This document shows, in pieces, positions 9,826-20,700 of a stretch of 64,000 nt of DNA. Position 1 is the first letter of the stretch. Each line of letters opens with the position of its first letter. Under the pieces are notes generated by a model, which was given only the letters and a program-made list of their open reading frames with translations, did no database searches and was not told where the DNA came from. This stretch comes from Deinandra increscens subsp. villosa (Eukaryota; Streptophyta; Magnoliopsida; Asterales; Asteraceae), in contig JBCNJP010000019.1 of NCBI GenBank assembly GCA_039602395.1, positions 1,570,265 to 1,634,264 of the forward strand, read 5' to 3'. A program made the position numbers and the translations under genes.

Positions 9826-10536
9826 TGGTTGTAACACCTAACAGTTGGAAATCTTTAATGTTTGATAAAGATCTGTATGTAGTTTGCAAAAGAAATTTGA
9901 AGAATACCTGGTTGTAAGCAAATTGAATCCAGAAGAAAGTTGATGTGAAGTTCCTAGTCCGATAAACACCTTATATGCAAGTTAAAACTGAATTAAAACT
10001 AAACCAAAAAACTTTAAAAATAAGTTCGTTAAGTGTATTACCTGGTATGAATTCCTCTGAACTGTGAAGAAGATTGAATTGATTAGCAAGGTTATTTAAC
10101 AGCCGTAGTGGCAGTTATAAAATGTGGTGCGACAAACCTGGTGAGATGGAGTTCATGGGCTGTGTTTGTGATAACTGTTTACCTGAATAGTTAATTATTT
10201 ATTTGAATTTTAAGTCTCATATTTTTTTCACATTAAATATCTGATGTTGATTAAGTCAAAACCATATTTATTAAATACATAAATTGTTTTAATAAACACT
10301 TTTTTTTGTTGATAACGTGCGTATTATGATGAAAATTTGTTAACTAATTATTTTTTAACTGGTATATTATTTAAATTTCTATATGCCATCCTGTTTTGTT
10401 GGGCCTTATTTTAAATTGAAGATACCTATAGTATACTTACTTTATCATATTAAAATCATGTTTTCATATAATCTGTAAAGTAGGTAAATTTTTTTAAAAA
10501 TATTAATATGTATATATTTACAACAGTTAATTTTTA
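9826..10536. other. Region with possible short exons, otherwise no gene
   Basis: On the minus strand several short stretches bounded by AG and GT occur between 10150 and 9835 (see findings). They could be exons of a small gene, but no family is recognised. The remainder to 10536 is AT-rich and featureless. Confidence 0.3.
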
Positions 10537-10613
10537 TATCTATATCTATCTACCTATCTATATATTTATATGTATATCTATCTATATCTATATATATATA
10601 TATATATATATAT
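10537..10613. repeat. AT/CTAT microsatellite
   Basis: A run of CTATCTATATATAT-like repeats. A frame through it encodes alternating Ile-Tyr and is an artefact of the repeat. Confidence 0.85.
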
Positions 10614-10690
10614 ACTATATAAAAGAAAAGATTGATGCTGAGGTGGCATCACCACAGCCTTCCTCAGCATCATTTTCCCGCCTAAATAAC
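10606..10690 (+). mobile_element. Possible Helitron 5' end
   Basis: TATACTATATAAAAGAAAAG followed by GATGCTGAGGTGGCATCA resembles the 5' start of many plant Helitrons (TCTATACTAT..., then a GAGGTGGCA-like box). The exact TC is obscured by the preceding AT microsatellite. No convincing 3' hairpin with CTAG was found within the next 7 kb, so only the end is reported. Downstream gene fragments (13.1-13.4 kb) would fit captured host sequence. Confidence 0.3.
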
Positions 10691-13095
10691 CCCCTTAATA
10701 TTTCGTGGATCCCTTAAAATTCAGACGCGGATTTTTGCTTTCACCCGACCCACCATATGAAACGCATATAAAAAAGAAACCCTAATTCGGCCCTCATACA
10801 ATTCATTCACATTTAATTTCTCTCTGGTGATGCCGCTCCGCCATTTGTCTCCTCCGTTCATCTGCATCGTCCAAGCACAATCGTGGCATCAGTTTCATCA
10901 TTAATTTCGTTTCCAGGTAATTTATATATGCTTTAAGATCGCACAAACAAATGTTCGTCTAATTAGATGTAAACCAATTTTGGATGATTTTCTGTTTTAA
11001 AATCAAATTCGTTTTCTGCCATGTTCGATCTAAAACCGACTCATTTCGGATGTGCGATTTCTCAAATCAAAATCATTTTTTTTATATGTCCGATCGCTGT
11101 TCGTGTTACAGAACCCTAGAAGAGGTTCTAACTGGTCCCTCAACTACATCGCAAAAATCATCATCGGACTTCAAGTTCTTCAATCCATCTTTAGGTATTC
11201 AATCCTTAATCCATCATCATGTTATAGTCTTTCGTTAATGATTGTTCAATAAACCCTAATTTATCTATATTGTTTTTTTTTCCCAGAAAATTCCATATAG
11301 ATGTTCTTGATGTTCCTCTAATATCATCCTCTCTTCATTGTTTGAGGTAAGTCTTATTACATTATTGATTTGAAATGCTTTTGATTTCTAATTTGTGGCT
11401 TAATTTTATGAATTTTACTTGGAGTAATTGAGTATTAGCTTTTCTAATTTGTGGCTTAATTTTATGAATTTTACTTGGAGTAATTGAGTATTAGCTTTGG
11501 AGGGTTCATATTGAATTTGACCCACTTGCTTATTAACTTCATATACAAACTGCTCTACTTTTGTAGTTAATATCTGATGCTTCATACTTATGTATGAGAT
11601 CAATTAGACTTTGAATTTTGATTTTTTTTTTCTGATGCTTCATAATTTGATATCAATTTTGTCTTTTGAAAGGAGGTTCAAGCTGCTCTATGTGTTAAAA
11701 TGCATAATATTATGCAGTGACCTGCTTACAAATTTGTTGCTTATGTGTGATGAAGGGTTGGGAAAAACATTCTTGATTGAAGGAGTGAGGGACAATGAAT
11801 GGTCTATTATGAGTGAGGAGTTTTGGTAGATGTCTGCATTTTCTGTGGAAAACGATACCGTTTATTGGAGAGAAACGGTTGCAGGGAGCAAAGTCTACGT
11901 CTTTGAAGGTAAAGAATACAAGGTTGTAACAGATTGAATAAATTGAGACCTCAAAATTTGATATTAACAGATTCATTAAACCAAAATTTAAGTTTTATCT
12001 TATCTTTTGATTTCAATGAAATACCAGTTCGATTGAATTTAACTTTTGATTTCAATCAATGATTTTACCCTTAACTTCTTGGGAAAATGATTTGGTACAG
12101 ACCTCAACCTTGGCACATACACATTTTAAAGTACTTTATAGACTTCCCAAAATTTGGTTTGAACCTTGGTACATACTCATTTTGAAGTGCCTTAATAGGC
12201 TTCCCAAAATTTAGTTTGCTGCTATTGGATTATATCTATCTTACGTCTTTGGTTAAATTCCTAAACTTTTAGAATATCTTAAACTGATTACCTATATAAC
12301 ATCTTTTATTTCAAAATCCAGTAGCATCTGCAATATATCTATCTTGCTTGGTTAATTTCCTAAACTCTTAAAATTTCTTAAAACGATTACCAATGTAACA
12401 TATCTTATTTCAAAATCCAGTAGCATCTTGCTTGGTTAATTTCCCAAACTCTTAAAATTTCTTAAAATGATTACCAATGTAACATATCTTATTTCAAAAT
12501 CCAGTAGCATCTGCAGTGGGTTAAATCATAGTGGCCCCATATAAGTATATAGCATATTTATTTCATATTTGTGGCTACTTTTAAGGTGTGACTATTTGTA
12601 TAACTTTTAGGAAGTAAGTTGATGTCTAATGTACTTTAATGTTTAAAGCCTGAATATTGACTTACAACAGTTAAAGTATACGAATTTTACATTAGACCGA
12701 TGGTTGTTATTTTGTTAAAATTCCTAAACACTTAAAATTACTTAAACTTATTAGAGCATCTGCAGTGGATTATGTTATATTTCTCCAACGTAGGTTGATT
12801 GGCTTCACAAAAGTGATTTACAACATACCTATGATTCGCTTTTTAGGACAAAAGTGTTTCTTTGACTTGACTAATGCCTGGCCCGTCTATTCTCCTACTT
12901 TTACTGTTATAAGAATTATTTACACATTTATAAATTTATATGGTTTTGATTCTTTCCCCGTGTAATACTTAGGAGCATTGTGCACATGTATGCTAATGTT
13001 ATTTCTTTCCCTCAATATACTTGAATATTCCTCAACAACATCGTATTATATTTGTGTCTATTTCTTTTTATTTTTTTTGTTGTCAATCATCATAG

Positions 13096-13435
13096 GCGAA
13101 ATAAGAATCGAAAAGAGTGGGAAGCCTCTTCAATGCAAGGGAAGTGTGTTCGATTATTTCAAGCTTCATGATTCAAGGTGGTGATATCACTCTTGGTGAT
13201 GGAAGAGGGGGTGAATCAATCTCTGGAAAAAAAATTGAAGATGAAAATTTCAAGATTAAGATCAAGTATACTACACCAGGTAAATAATTATTAGAAAAAA
13301 ACAAGAATCAATCAAGAAAATTATAGAAGATGATAACAAATATGTAAATGGGTTTGCAAGACTGCTGTCGATGGCAAATGTTGGGAAAAATATCAATGGC
13401 TCACAATTCTTCATCACAACAGTCATAACCAGCTG
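13096..13435 (+). pseudogene. Cyclophilin (peptidyl-prolyl isomerase) pseudogene
   Basis: Three pieces of a cyclophilin follow in order. The first is KSGKPLQCKGSVFDYFK near 13110-13160. After a shift of frame comes MIQGGDITLGDGRGGES with KIEDENFKIK (about 13170-13280), followed by a GT donor. A next exon has LLSMANVGKNINGSQFFITT (about 13358-13425) and runs into a stop directly after TSW. The pattern fits the secretory CYP19/20 type, which catalyses proline isomerisation during folding. The start, the rest of the active site and the C-terminal third are missing. Retained introns argue for a copied genomic segment, not a processed cDNA. Confidence 0.8.
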
Positions 13436-14099
13436 GTAATTTGCATAATTATAGAAACATATTTTCATTTATATTGTATTTTAACATTTAATATTGATTG
13501 TTGATTATTTCCACATAATGAACTTCTTGCACTAATTGCATTTTAACATTCAATATTGATTCTTGATTATTTGTTGTCATCTGCACAAATATATGGATCA
13601 ATTTATAAGTCTTTTGAGGTTCATGTTTTATATGGTCAGCTCTTCCCTTCAAATCTGAGTTCAAACACATCATCAAAAAGACCGACAGCAACAAACCTGT
13701 GGCAATAAGAAACCCTGGTAGATACTCGTGACGAACAACATCATCTCAGCCTCAGCCTCGGTTGTAGCTCCCTTTAACCAGAAATAAACAAACCAACAAC
13801 ATTTTGAGGGAATTAATAGCAAGCACGAGTAGATCGGTTGTTAACAATGAAAACCCACCAGAAAAATGAAAATATATACTCTTCTTACCTCAACCTCGTG
13901 AACCTCGAAACCCTAGCCGCCGTTGACAGAGTCGGCGATGACCATCGGGTGGTCGGAACTTCGAACGTGGCTGGGCCGCCGTCATCGATGACAGAAAAGC
14001 GGGATACCAGAACGTCGCCGTCATCGGTGGTGAAAACCCTAAACGGGTCCGCGACTGCTGTCGCGATTCTAGTCCGATTCACACCTATGAAGGAATGAA

Positions 14100-14300
14100 C
14101 ATGCCACTGTCAGACCGCCATATCCGTAATTGTTGCCGCGAGAAACTCGTCGGAGATGGCCGGAGATCGCCGGTTGGGTGACCCCTTCCCTCTTTGCGTC
14201 TTCGTTGGAGATCGCCTGACTCTCACCCATCTTTATCTGTTGTTTTGTCTTCTTTGCGTGTTGAGTTGAACTGAAATGAAAGAACTTTATATCTCAATTC
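14100..14300 (-). other. Possible start of an unrecognised minus-strand gene
   Basis: A TATA-like GATATAAAGTTC near 14290 is followed about 60 bases downstream on the minus strand by an ATG at 14230 and 53 open codons, GC-richer than the surroundings. A second GC-rich open stretch continues in another frame at 13885-14082. No domain is recognised. It could equally be a captured 5' gene fragment. Confidence 0.25.
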
Positions 14301-14821
14301 AGAAAGCACGTGAATAATACTTGTATAATTACCAAAAGAACCCTGGGCACTATTCTACTATTTCTTATCTTCTAAATTAAAGTTAAAGATAGATAATAAT
14401 AAGATCATATCTCCGTTAAATTTAATTATTTACTTACAATCTTCAATTTTTTTTATTCAATTCAATTGTTCATTTATATTCTTTAGATATTATTTGTTTA
14501 ATAAAGATTTAATTTTTCAACTGTTAGAGTTTATAATAGAAATTTATTTTTATTTTTTTTAAATATTTTTAATAAATTCAACATAAACTTTCTCTACGGT
14601 TACAGTAACATTTAATTTTATAACATCACTAACATACTTCACAGAATTAATATTATAGAAATAATAAGCATAAACAAAATTAGCACTAATACTATAATAC
14701 TTAAGAAAACTTTTAAAGGTATAGCAAAACTACTAATACCAACATAGAAGTAGTAACAAAACACTAACAAAAGCAGAAGTTCAAACACAAGTTGATAGAT
14801 AAACAAACACTTAAAAAACAT

Positions 14822-16628
14822 TCAACGTAAGTAAATCCTCTTACGGCCCTTGATGATGACATCCGGCACGTTTTTATCATTTTCAAAATTCTCCAATGAG
14901 TCTGCCGTGTCAGCTATCTCATTCTCATCAGTTGAGTCAGATGTTGCAAGATCATCCACACTTGTAAAATCTTCAATAACAGGTTTTTCATCACTTGAAC
15001 TGATTTCTATTGTATGTTCCCAATCCCAGTTTAAGCGGTTCAGAAACCTCCTATGTTCACGTGCAGCTTGACGATCCTTTAAAAATAAATAAGAATATTG
15101 AAATGCTCAACCATGCAAAGTTAATTTGTTAACATTGGATATACATGTTCTAACCTCATCACTTAATTCCCTAGCTAGGTGCGACTTGTACGGACTGAAA
15201 TGATGAGAATACTCGATGATCTGTTATCAATCAGCATGTTGAAATCTGTTGTTAGTATATGATGTGTTTCATGCTTAATTAAATACTTTCTTTGTCATGG
15301 TGTTAGTTAAAATGATTTTTATTTTGGTGCATACATACCTCAACATCAGAATGATCTTGGACTCCCATTTCAGCTTGGACATGAGTCTGCTTATCATTGG
15401 TTGACTGCCAAAAGAATATAAACAACTATTATTTTCACCTACTTTGAGTCTTTGTTGCATGCTACTGCTATTACTTAAATTAGCTAACCTAAAGTGACTG
15501 CTTTTATGTGCCTGCTGTTACCTACAATCTATCTTAATTGGGCCATTTTAATGTGGCTGCTGTTACCTACATTCCATGTTAATGTGTGTCTATCATGAGC
15601 TACTTTGATTCTGTGTTTATGCCTACTGTTATCCATCTTCTTGATTTATACAAATGCTGTTGGTTTTGCATAGTGGCAAACCCTTGATCTGCCACTAAAA
15701 GTGGTGTGAAAACCTGGATAGGGCCACTACTGCATCAACATTGATACTCTATGCATACTCTTTTCTGTTTTCAATGTTATTGTATTTAGACTGTGTGCAT
15801 AATATAACCTACATTAAGTGTTGTTGTGTGTCACTGTTACCTTCTTAGGGGTATAAGAATGAACTTTTAAAGTCACTTCACCATCCAGTTCTGCTTTGAC
15901 CTCATTGTTTGACTGCCAAAATAGTATGCATAAAAACAGTTATGTGTTCAGATTTAGAAAACAAATTTTTATCTGATATGACAATTAAAAAGAATACCTG
16001 CTCAATGGTAGTAACATCAACTTGTTCTGTTTTTCCAGCTTCTATTTGTTTGTCAACCTCATCATTTTTCTGGAAAAAAACAGCTTCAACATAAAATATA
16101 TTTTTCCTTATGGTAAACAAAAAAAAAAAATTCTACTTACACACCTCAAAATCAGCTTCATTAAAGTTAGGAATTCCTTGGACCTCTTCAAGTTTCTGTT
16201 AAAAATTTAGTATGATGAATAATTGTTGCATCATTTAGAAAAACAAAATATAAAACCAAATTTTTTAATACACACCTCAACTTCCTTTTCAGTAGGTGTA
16301 GGAAATTCTTCAACAGTTGGAACACATCCACCTTTATACTTCTGAAAATCAAACCAGAGCACACACATTATATAACCAAAGTTGTAAACTGCATTAAAAC
16401 TTATTTGTTTGATACATACCTCAGTTCTAATGTCCTCCAACAACTGGGCAACCTGTTGATTGTGTTAACATCAATATAAACTGTTTAACTTACTGTGTTT
16501 ATGCAACACGAAAAAAAATTATAGATTATATAGATTACCTTTTCTGGTGTACCATTTTGAATAATCCACACTGTGCCATCTGGTGCTACAACTTTCGTCT
16601 GACCTTGAAGAGGTACAATATTTACCAT
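14822..16628 (-). CDS. Unknown acidic protein from nine small phase-0 exons
   Basis: I assembled this from splice signals. Exons (minus strand) are 16628-16539, 16452-16420, 16341-16276, 16195-16145, 16069-15998, 15912-15841, 15404-15339, 15220-15155 and 15076-14822. Every intron is GT-AG with a pyrimidine tract and every junction is in phase 0, giving 256 residues that end at a TGA. Exon 1 encodes MVNIVPLQGQTKVVAPDGTV. Exons 5-7 look like diverged copies of one unit (KNDEVDKQ, SNNEVKAE, STNDKQTH). The C-terminal exon is acidic and serine-rich, then basic (IIKGRKRIYLR), a possible nuclear signal. A TATAAATAG box lies about 60 bases upstream. Function and family are not recognised. Confidence 0.7.
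15430..15730. repeat. Copy of the 9-kb repeat family inside an intron
   Basis: Intron 6 of the nine-exon gene (15840-15405) contains GCTGTTACCTACATTCC-type units and the CTTGATCTGCCACT / GTGTGAAAACCTGGATAGGG segment also found at 9745-9825. Confidence 0.75.
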
Positions 16629-16685
16629 TTTCAAGTTTGGTATGTGCAGTAAACTGGTGATGTTCGACTGATGTGAATCCCTCTA

Positions 16686-16694
16686 TTTATAATC
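16686..16694 (-). promoter_or_regulatory. TATA box of the nine-exon gene
   Basis: TATAAATAG on the minus strand, 58 bases upstream of the predicted ATG, a canonical plant TATA spacing if the leader is about 30 bases. Confidence 0.55.
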
Positions 16695-16699
16695 AGCAA

Positions 16700-17989
16700 G
16701 TAGATTAACTACCTGCTGGAAATGTGGAAAACATGTCTTAAGAAAGACACGGTTGCAAAAAGTATGTAATGAAAAACTGCCCACGTTGAAACAGTTTTAA
16801 AAAAATGATTTTATCTTCATCCTGTAAAATCGGGAGCCATTTTCTGGATAATAAACACTTCGCAAACCTTATTATCAATTATGGATTAAAATTCTCTTTT
16901 CTTTCCGATAATTTTATCCTTTTTTTTTAGCATTAGAATATTTATTACAATTATGAGTTGATTATATAGTGCTAATATTTATAATATCTGATATGGTCAT
17001 TCATGCATGTCCATTTTACTACAAAACAGGTTCATACATGATGGAAACTTCTGCTAGGAGCACTGGGAGCATTCGAAGCACTACACCAGACTGTATATAT
17101 ATATATATTTTTTTTTGATGTTGTTTTCATTTTATAATTCTTAATGGTCTGTAAAGGTCCTCTTTAAATTTATTTGTTGGTCTGTTCCTGCATTTAGGTT
17201 AATACCAACATACTGCAAATCGCAGTATGGTTAGCATAGCGACATTTAAAAATAGGAAAAAACAGCAACTTTTTTTATCCTTTAAAAGACCATAAAAAAT
17301 GGCCCACGTTTCAGCAGTTAGGTTCTATTTGGTTAACTTCTTTAACTGCATATTAGCAGCAGGCAGTTTCTGCTGGTGATCTACGGCTGACATGATCCAG
17401 CAGATATAGATCAAGCGGTGGAGAGTGGTGCCACGTAGGGTAACCACCCACCGCTGTCATTAAATATATAATTTGGTGTAGTTCTATACTACAATATATA
17501 AAGAAATAAAATATATGGTTATTCTTAAAAAAAATAATAACCTTAAATAAGGTTGATTGGTTGATTCACATGACGCGATTTTATCGGTACGTGGAAAAAC
17601 TACTGTTTCTCCTCCTAAAAATCTCCCTCTGATTCACTTGCAGCTGCTATATTCTATTTTTCTTCTGACCACCATCATCCTTCTCATAATTCATAATTTC
17701 GTTTCAGCATTTCATCAAACAGCTTGTGTGTGTGCACATATGAACCAACCAACCAATTACCAATCTTTCTTTCTTTCTTTTAATTGAAACCCTTAATTTG
17801 TCACCATCATGAAAACACACCTCCTAACTCCTGGATTTCACTACCTTCTACAAGTAGAAGCATATAACCACTTTAAAGTTTAAACCTTTGTGTTTTTAGT
17901 CTGTTAGCTTTCTTCAGGCCAACTTATATTGAAAAAGTAGAATAATCTTTCTTTCTTTCTTTTTTCTTTTACGTTTTCTGAGTGTTTTA
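16700..17989. other. Intergenic region between two divergent genes
   Basis: Separates the minus-strand nine-exon gene from the plus-strand hAT-derived gene, so it should hold both promoters. A TA microsatellite lies at 17095-17107. No coding signal seen; a 76-codon frame at 17557-17787 is unsupported. Confidence 0.5.
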
Positions 17990-19819
17990 ATGGCGGAATC
18001 TACGGAGCCCCAGAATGACAACCAACTGGCAGTGGTTGCTACAGAAGACATGGCTGTACGGACTGTAAACAAGAGATACGAAGGGCTAAGAACCGTCCGT
18101 ACGAAGGCCATTAAAGGAAAAGGAGCTTGGTACTGGGCGCATCTTGAACCCATTCTGGTCCGAAACCCGGATACAGATGACCCGAAAGCTGTGAAGCTCA
18201 GGTGCAATCTTTGTGAAGCTGTTTTCTCGGCTTCAAACCCATCAAGAACTGCTTCTGAACATCTCAAAAGAGGAACTTGCCCCAATTTTAACTCTCTTCT
18301 AAAACCCTCCTCATCTTCACATTCACTCCCACCATTGTCCTCTCCTTCTTCTCACAAAAGGTTTTCAAACCAGGGTTTGAATAATCAGCAGTATTTGTTG
18401 CTGTCTGGTGGGAAAGAAGATTTGGGGCCATTGGCAATGTTGGAAGATAGTGTGAAGAAACTCAAAAGTTCAAAACCATTGCCACCTGGTCCTCAATTAA
18501 CCAAAACCCAAATTGATTCAGCTCTTAGTTTACTAACTGATTGGTTTTATGAATCTTATGGTTCAGTCTCATTTCCAAGTTTAGATCATCCAAAGTTTAA
18601 AGCTTTTATGAATCAAGTTGGGTTGCCCGAGATTTCGCGACCAGATTTTATGTATTCGAGACTCGATTCGATGTATGAAGAGGCAAAATTGGAATCAGAA
18701 GTTAAGATAAGAGATGCAGAGTTCTATCAACTTGTGTCTGATGGGTGGAAAAGCAAGACTTTTGGGAATGGAGAAGAGGGTTTGATCAAGTTCATGGTTA
18801 ATCTTCCCAACGGAACTACATTGTTTCGAAAAGCTTTTTTCCCATGTGGCAGTGCTTCAATGGCTGTTCCAGCCGCTTATGCGGAGGAGATCATGTGGGA
18901 AACCATCACAGGTACATGTAATGTTGCTAGAAAATGTGTTGGGATAGTGGCAGATAAGTATAAAGCAAAGAGTTTGAGAAATTTGGAAATTCAAAATCAT
19001 TGGATGGTTAATTTATCGTGTCAGCTTCAGGGTGTTGGAAGTTTAATCAAGGATTTTAGCAAAGGGCTTCCTCTTTTCAAGATTGTTATTGATAATTGCT
19101 TGAAAATTACCAGTCTTTTTAACAACAATTCTCAGGCTAGGAGTATTTTGAACAAGTTTCTGTCACAAGAGTCAAGATTCTCTGTTTCTTTTGGAGTGTT
19201 CCCCCTCTTATATTGTGAAAATTTACAAAATTCTGCATCTATTACTGCAATGTTGGACAGTTTCTTGAACTGTGTTCGGGTCTTACATTTAGTTGTAACG
19301 GACAATTCATACAAACTTGTGGTTTTGGAAGATTCTAGAGCTACAGAAGTTGCAGAAATGATTCAAAATATGGGATTTTGGAATGATGTTGAAGCTATTA
19401 ACACGTTAATTAAAGTGGTTAGAAGCATGGTTGAGGACATTGAGGCAGAGAGACCATTAGTTGGCCAGTGTCTTCCTCTTTGGGAAGATTTGAGAGCCAA
19501 AATGAAGAACTGGTGTGTAAAATTCAGAATTCCTGAAGGGATTGTTGAGAGAATCATCGAGAGACGTTTCAGGAAAAACTATCACCCTGCATGGTCAACC
19601 GCGTTCATACTTGATCCAGTGTATTTAATGAGGGATGCAAGTGGTAAATATCTCCCACCTTTTAAATGTTTAACTTGTGAACAAGAGAAAGATGTAGATA
19701 ATTTGATTACGCGTTTAGTTTCAAGAGAAGAAGCTCATGCTGCGTTAATGGAGCTCATGAAATGGAGGTCAGAGGGACTTGACCCTTTATATGCACAGGC
19801 TGTTCAAGTCAAACAATGA
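17990..19819 (+). CDS. Domesticated hAT transposase-like protein (BED finger, DUF659)
   Basis: A single-exon frame of 609 residues resembling the plant family that includes Arabidopsis At1g12380 and At1g62870 (recognised from memory). A C2HC BED-type finger uses C72, C75, H91 and C97, with SNPSRTASEHLKRGTC around it. A DUF659/RNase-H-like transposase core follows from about residue 200, including VSDGWKSKTFGNGEEG. No terminal inverted repeats surround the gene and family members are conserved host genes, so it is domesticated and probably nuclear DNA-binding. The frame ends at TGA 19817-19819, yet the same frame stays open for 115 further codons that continue the family's C-terminus. Confidence 0.85.
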   Translation: MAESTEPQNDNQLAVVATEDMAVRTVNKRYEGLRTVRTKAIKGKGAWYWAHLEPILVRNPDTDDPKAVKLRCNLCEAVFSASNPSRTASEHLKRGTCPNFNSLLKPSSSSHSLPPLSSPSSHKRFSNQGLNNQQYLLLSGGKEDLGPLAMLEDSVKKLKSSKPLPPGPQLTKTQIDSALSLLTDWFYESYGSVSFPSLDHPKFKAFMNQVGLPEISRPDFMYSRLDSMYEEAKLESEVKIRDAEFYQLVSDGWKSKTFGNGEEGLIKFMVNLPNGTTLFRKAFFPCGSASMAVPAAYAEEIMWETITGTCNVARKCVGIVADKYKAKSLRNLEIQNHWMVNLSCQLQGVGSLIKDFSKGLPLFKIVIDNCLKITSLFNNNSQARSILNKFLSQESRFSVSFGVFPLLYCENLQNSASITAMLDSFLNCVRVLHLVVTDNSYKLVVLEDSRATEVAEMIQNMGFWNDVEAINTLIKVVRSMVEDIEAERPLVGQCLPLWEDLRAKMKNWCVKFRIPEGIVERIIERRFRKNYHPAWSTAFILDPVYLMRDASGKYLPPFKCLTCEQEKDVDNLITRLVSREEAHAALMELMKWRSEGLDPLYAQAVQVKQ

Positions 19820-20167
19820 GACCCTTTCACTGGAAAGATGAAGATAGCAAACCCGCAAAGTAGTAGACTTGTTTGGGAGACCATCTTGAAAGAGTTCACC
19901 GCATTGGGTAAGATTGCAGTTAGGCTTTTGTTTCTTCATGCAACTTCTTGTGGGTTCAGGAGCAATTGGTCTTTCATGAAATGGGTATGGGGTCAATTGC
20001 AGGTTCAATCAAGCATTGGTCTCGAAAGGGTTCAGAAAATGATATTCATTGCAGCTCACTCGAAGCTTAAAAACCGAGAATTTGGTAATGAGGAGGAGAA
20101 AGAGGAAAAGTTATTTGCCAGTGAGGATGATGACATGCTTAATGAGGTCTTTGTGGATGCACACTAA
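19820..20167 (+). CDS. C-terminal extension of the hAT-derived gene, beyond an in-frame TGA
   Basis: The same frame as the preceding 609 codons, uninterrupted from DPFTGKMKIANPQSSRLVWE to the TAA at 20165-20167. It includes a FLHATSCGFRSNWSF segment typical of the hAT C-terminal dimerisation region of this family. The TGA before it replaces a codon at a position where relatives have a charged residue (from memory). Either a recent nonsense mutation truncates the protein, the stop is read through, or the base is a sequencing error. An internal ATG at 19838 exists but would yield only a short fragment. Confidence 0.75.
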   Translation, partial: DPFTGKMKIANPQSSRLVWETILKEFTALGKIAVRLLFLHATSCGFRSNWSFMKWVWGQLQVQSSIGLERVQKMIFIAAHSKLKNREFGNEEEKEEKLFASEDDDMLNEVFVDAH

Positions 20168-20700
20168 TTGTAATGCTTTTTTTTTCCAACTCCTGCAATA
20201 TGTTACGTTACAGCTTGTAGCATTAACTGTATTCTTTGTATCCATTTTAGATAATATAGCCCAAGAATTTGCAGGAGTATTGCATGTGATGACAAAGATC
20301 CAGGAATATTGAGCCATTTAGAACTATATATTGAATCATGATTTAAAGTTTCAATCTTTTTTGAGCTGTAGTACTAGAATGTTCTTGATTGTTGTGTTCA
20401 AGATCTCTTTGTTCTTATATCAGGAATGATGCCTATGTAACTAAGTTCCAAGAATATTATACCATTTATGATTATATACTTACTTAATCAAGGTTTTTAT
20501 TTTCACTTTTTAAGGCTAGAGATAGTAGAATTTGTTCTTGATTCTTGTTTTCAAGATTTCTTTGTCTCTATACCATGAATAATTTCATACTACACCATTT
20601 ATGACTATTTATACTTAATCAAGGGTTTAAGTTTTCAATCCATTTATGACTATATACTTCATCAAGGTTTAAACTTTGAATCCATAGATATATAATTAAT
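20168..20700. repeat. Degenerate repeats downstream of the hAT-derived gene
   Basis: 3' flank with two to three diverged copies of a unit of about 140 bp (GTTCTTGATT..GTTTTCAAGAT..TCTTTGT near 20380-20410 and 20535-20570; CCATTTATGACTATATACTT near 20465, 20600 and 20640). Confidence 0.5.

Noticed and set aside
10508..10717. Frame encoding alternating Ile-Tyr
   Set aside because: Produced by the AT/CTAT microsatellite; no domain or codon bias.
13838..14098. 86-codon plus-strand frame
   Set aside because: Overlaps a GC-rich minus-strand stretch that has better promoter and start context; neither is recognised, so the plus frame was not annotated.
17914..18285. 123-codon minus-strand frame
   Set aside because: Antisense shadow of the hAT-derived gene.
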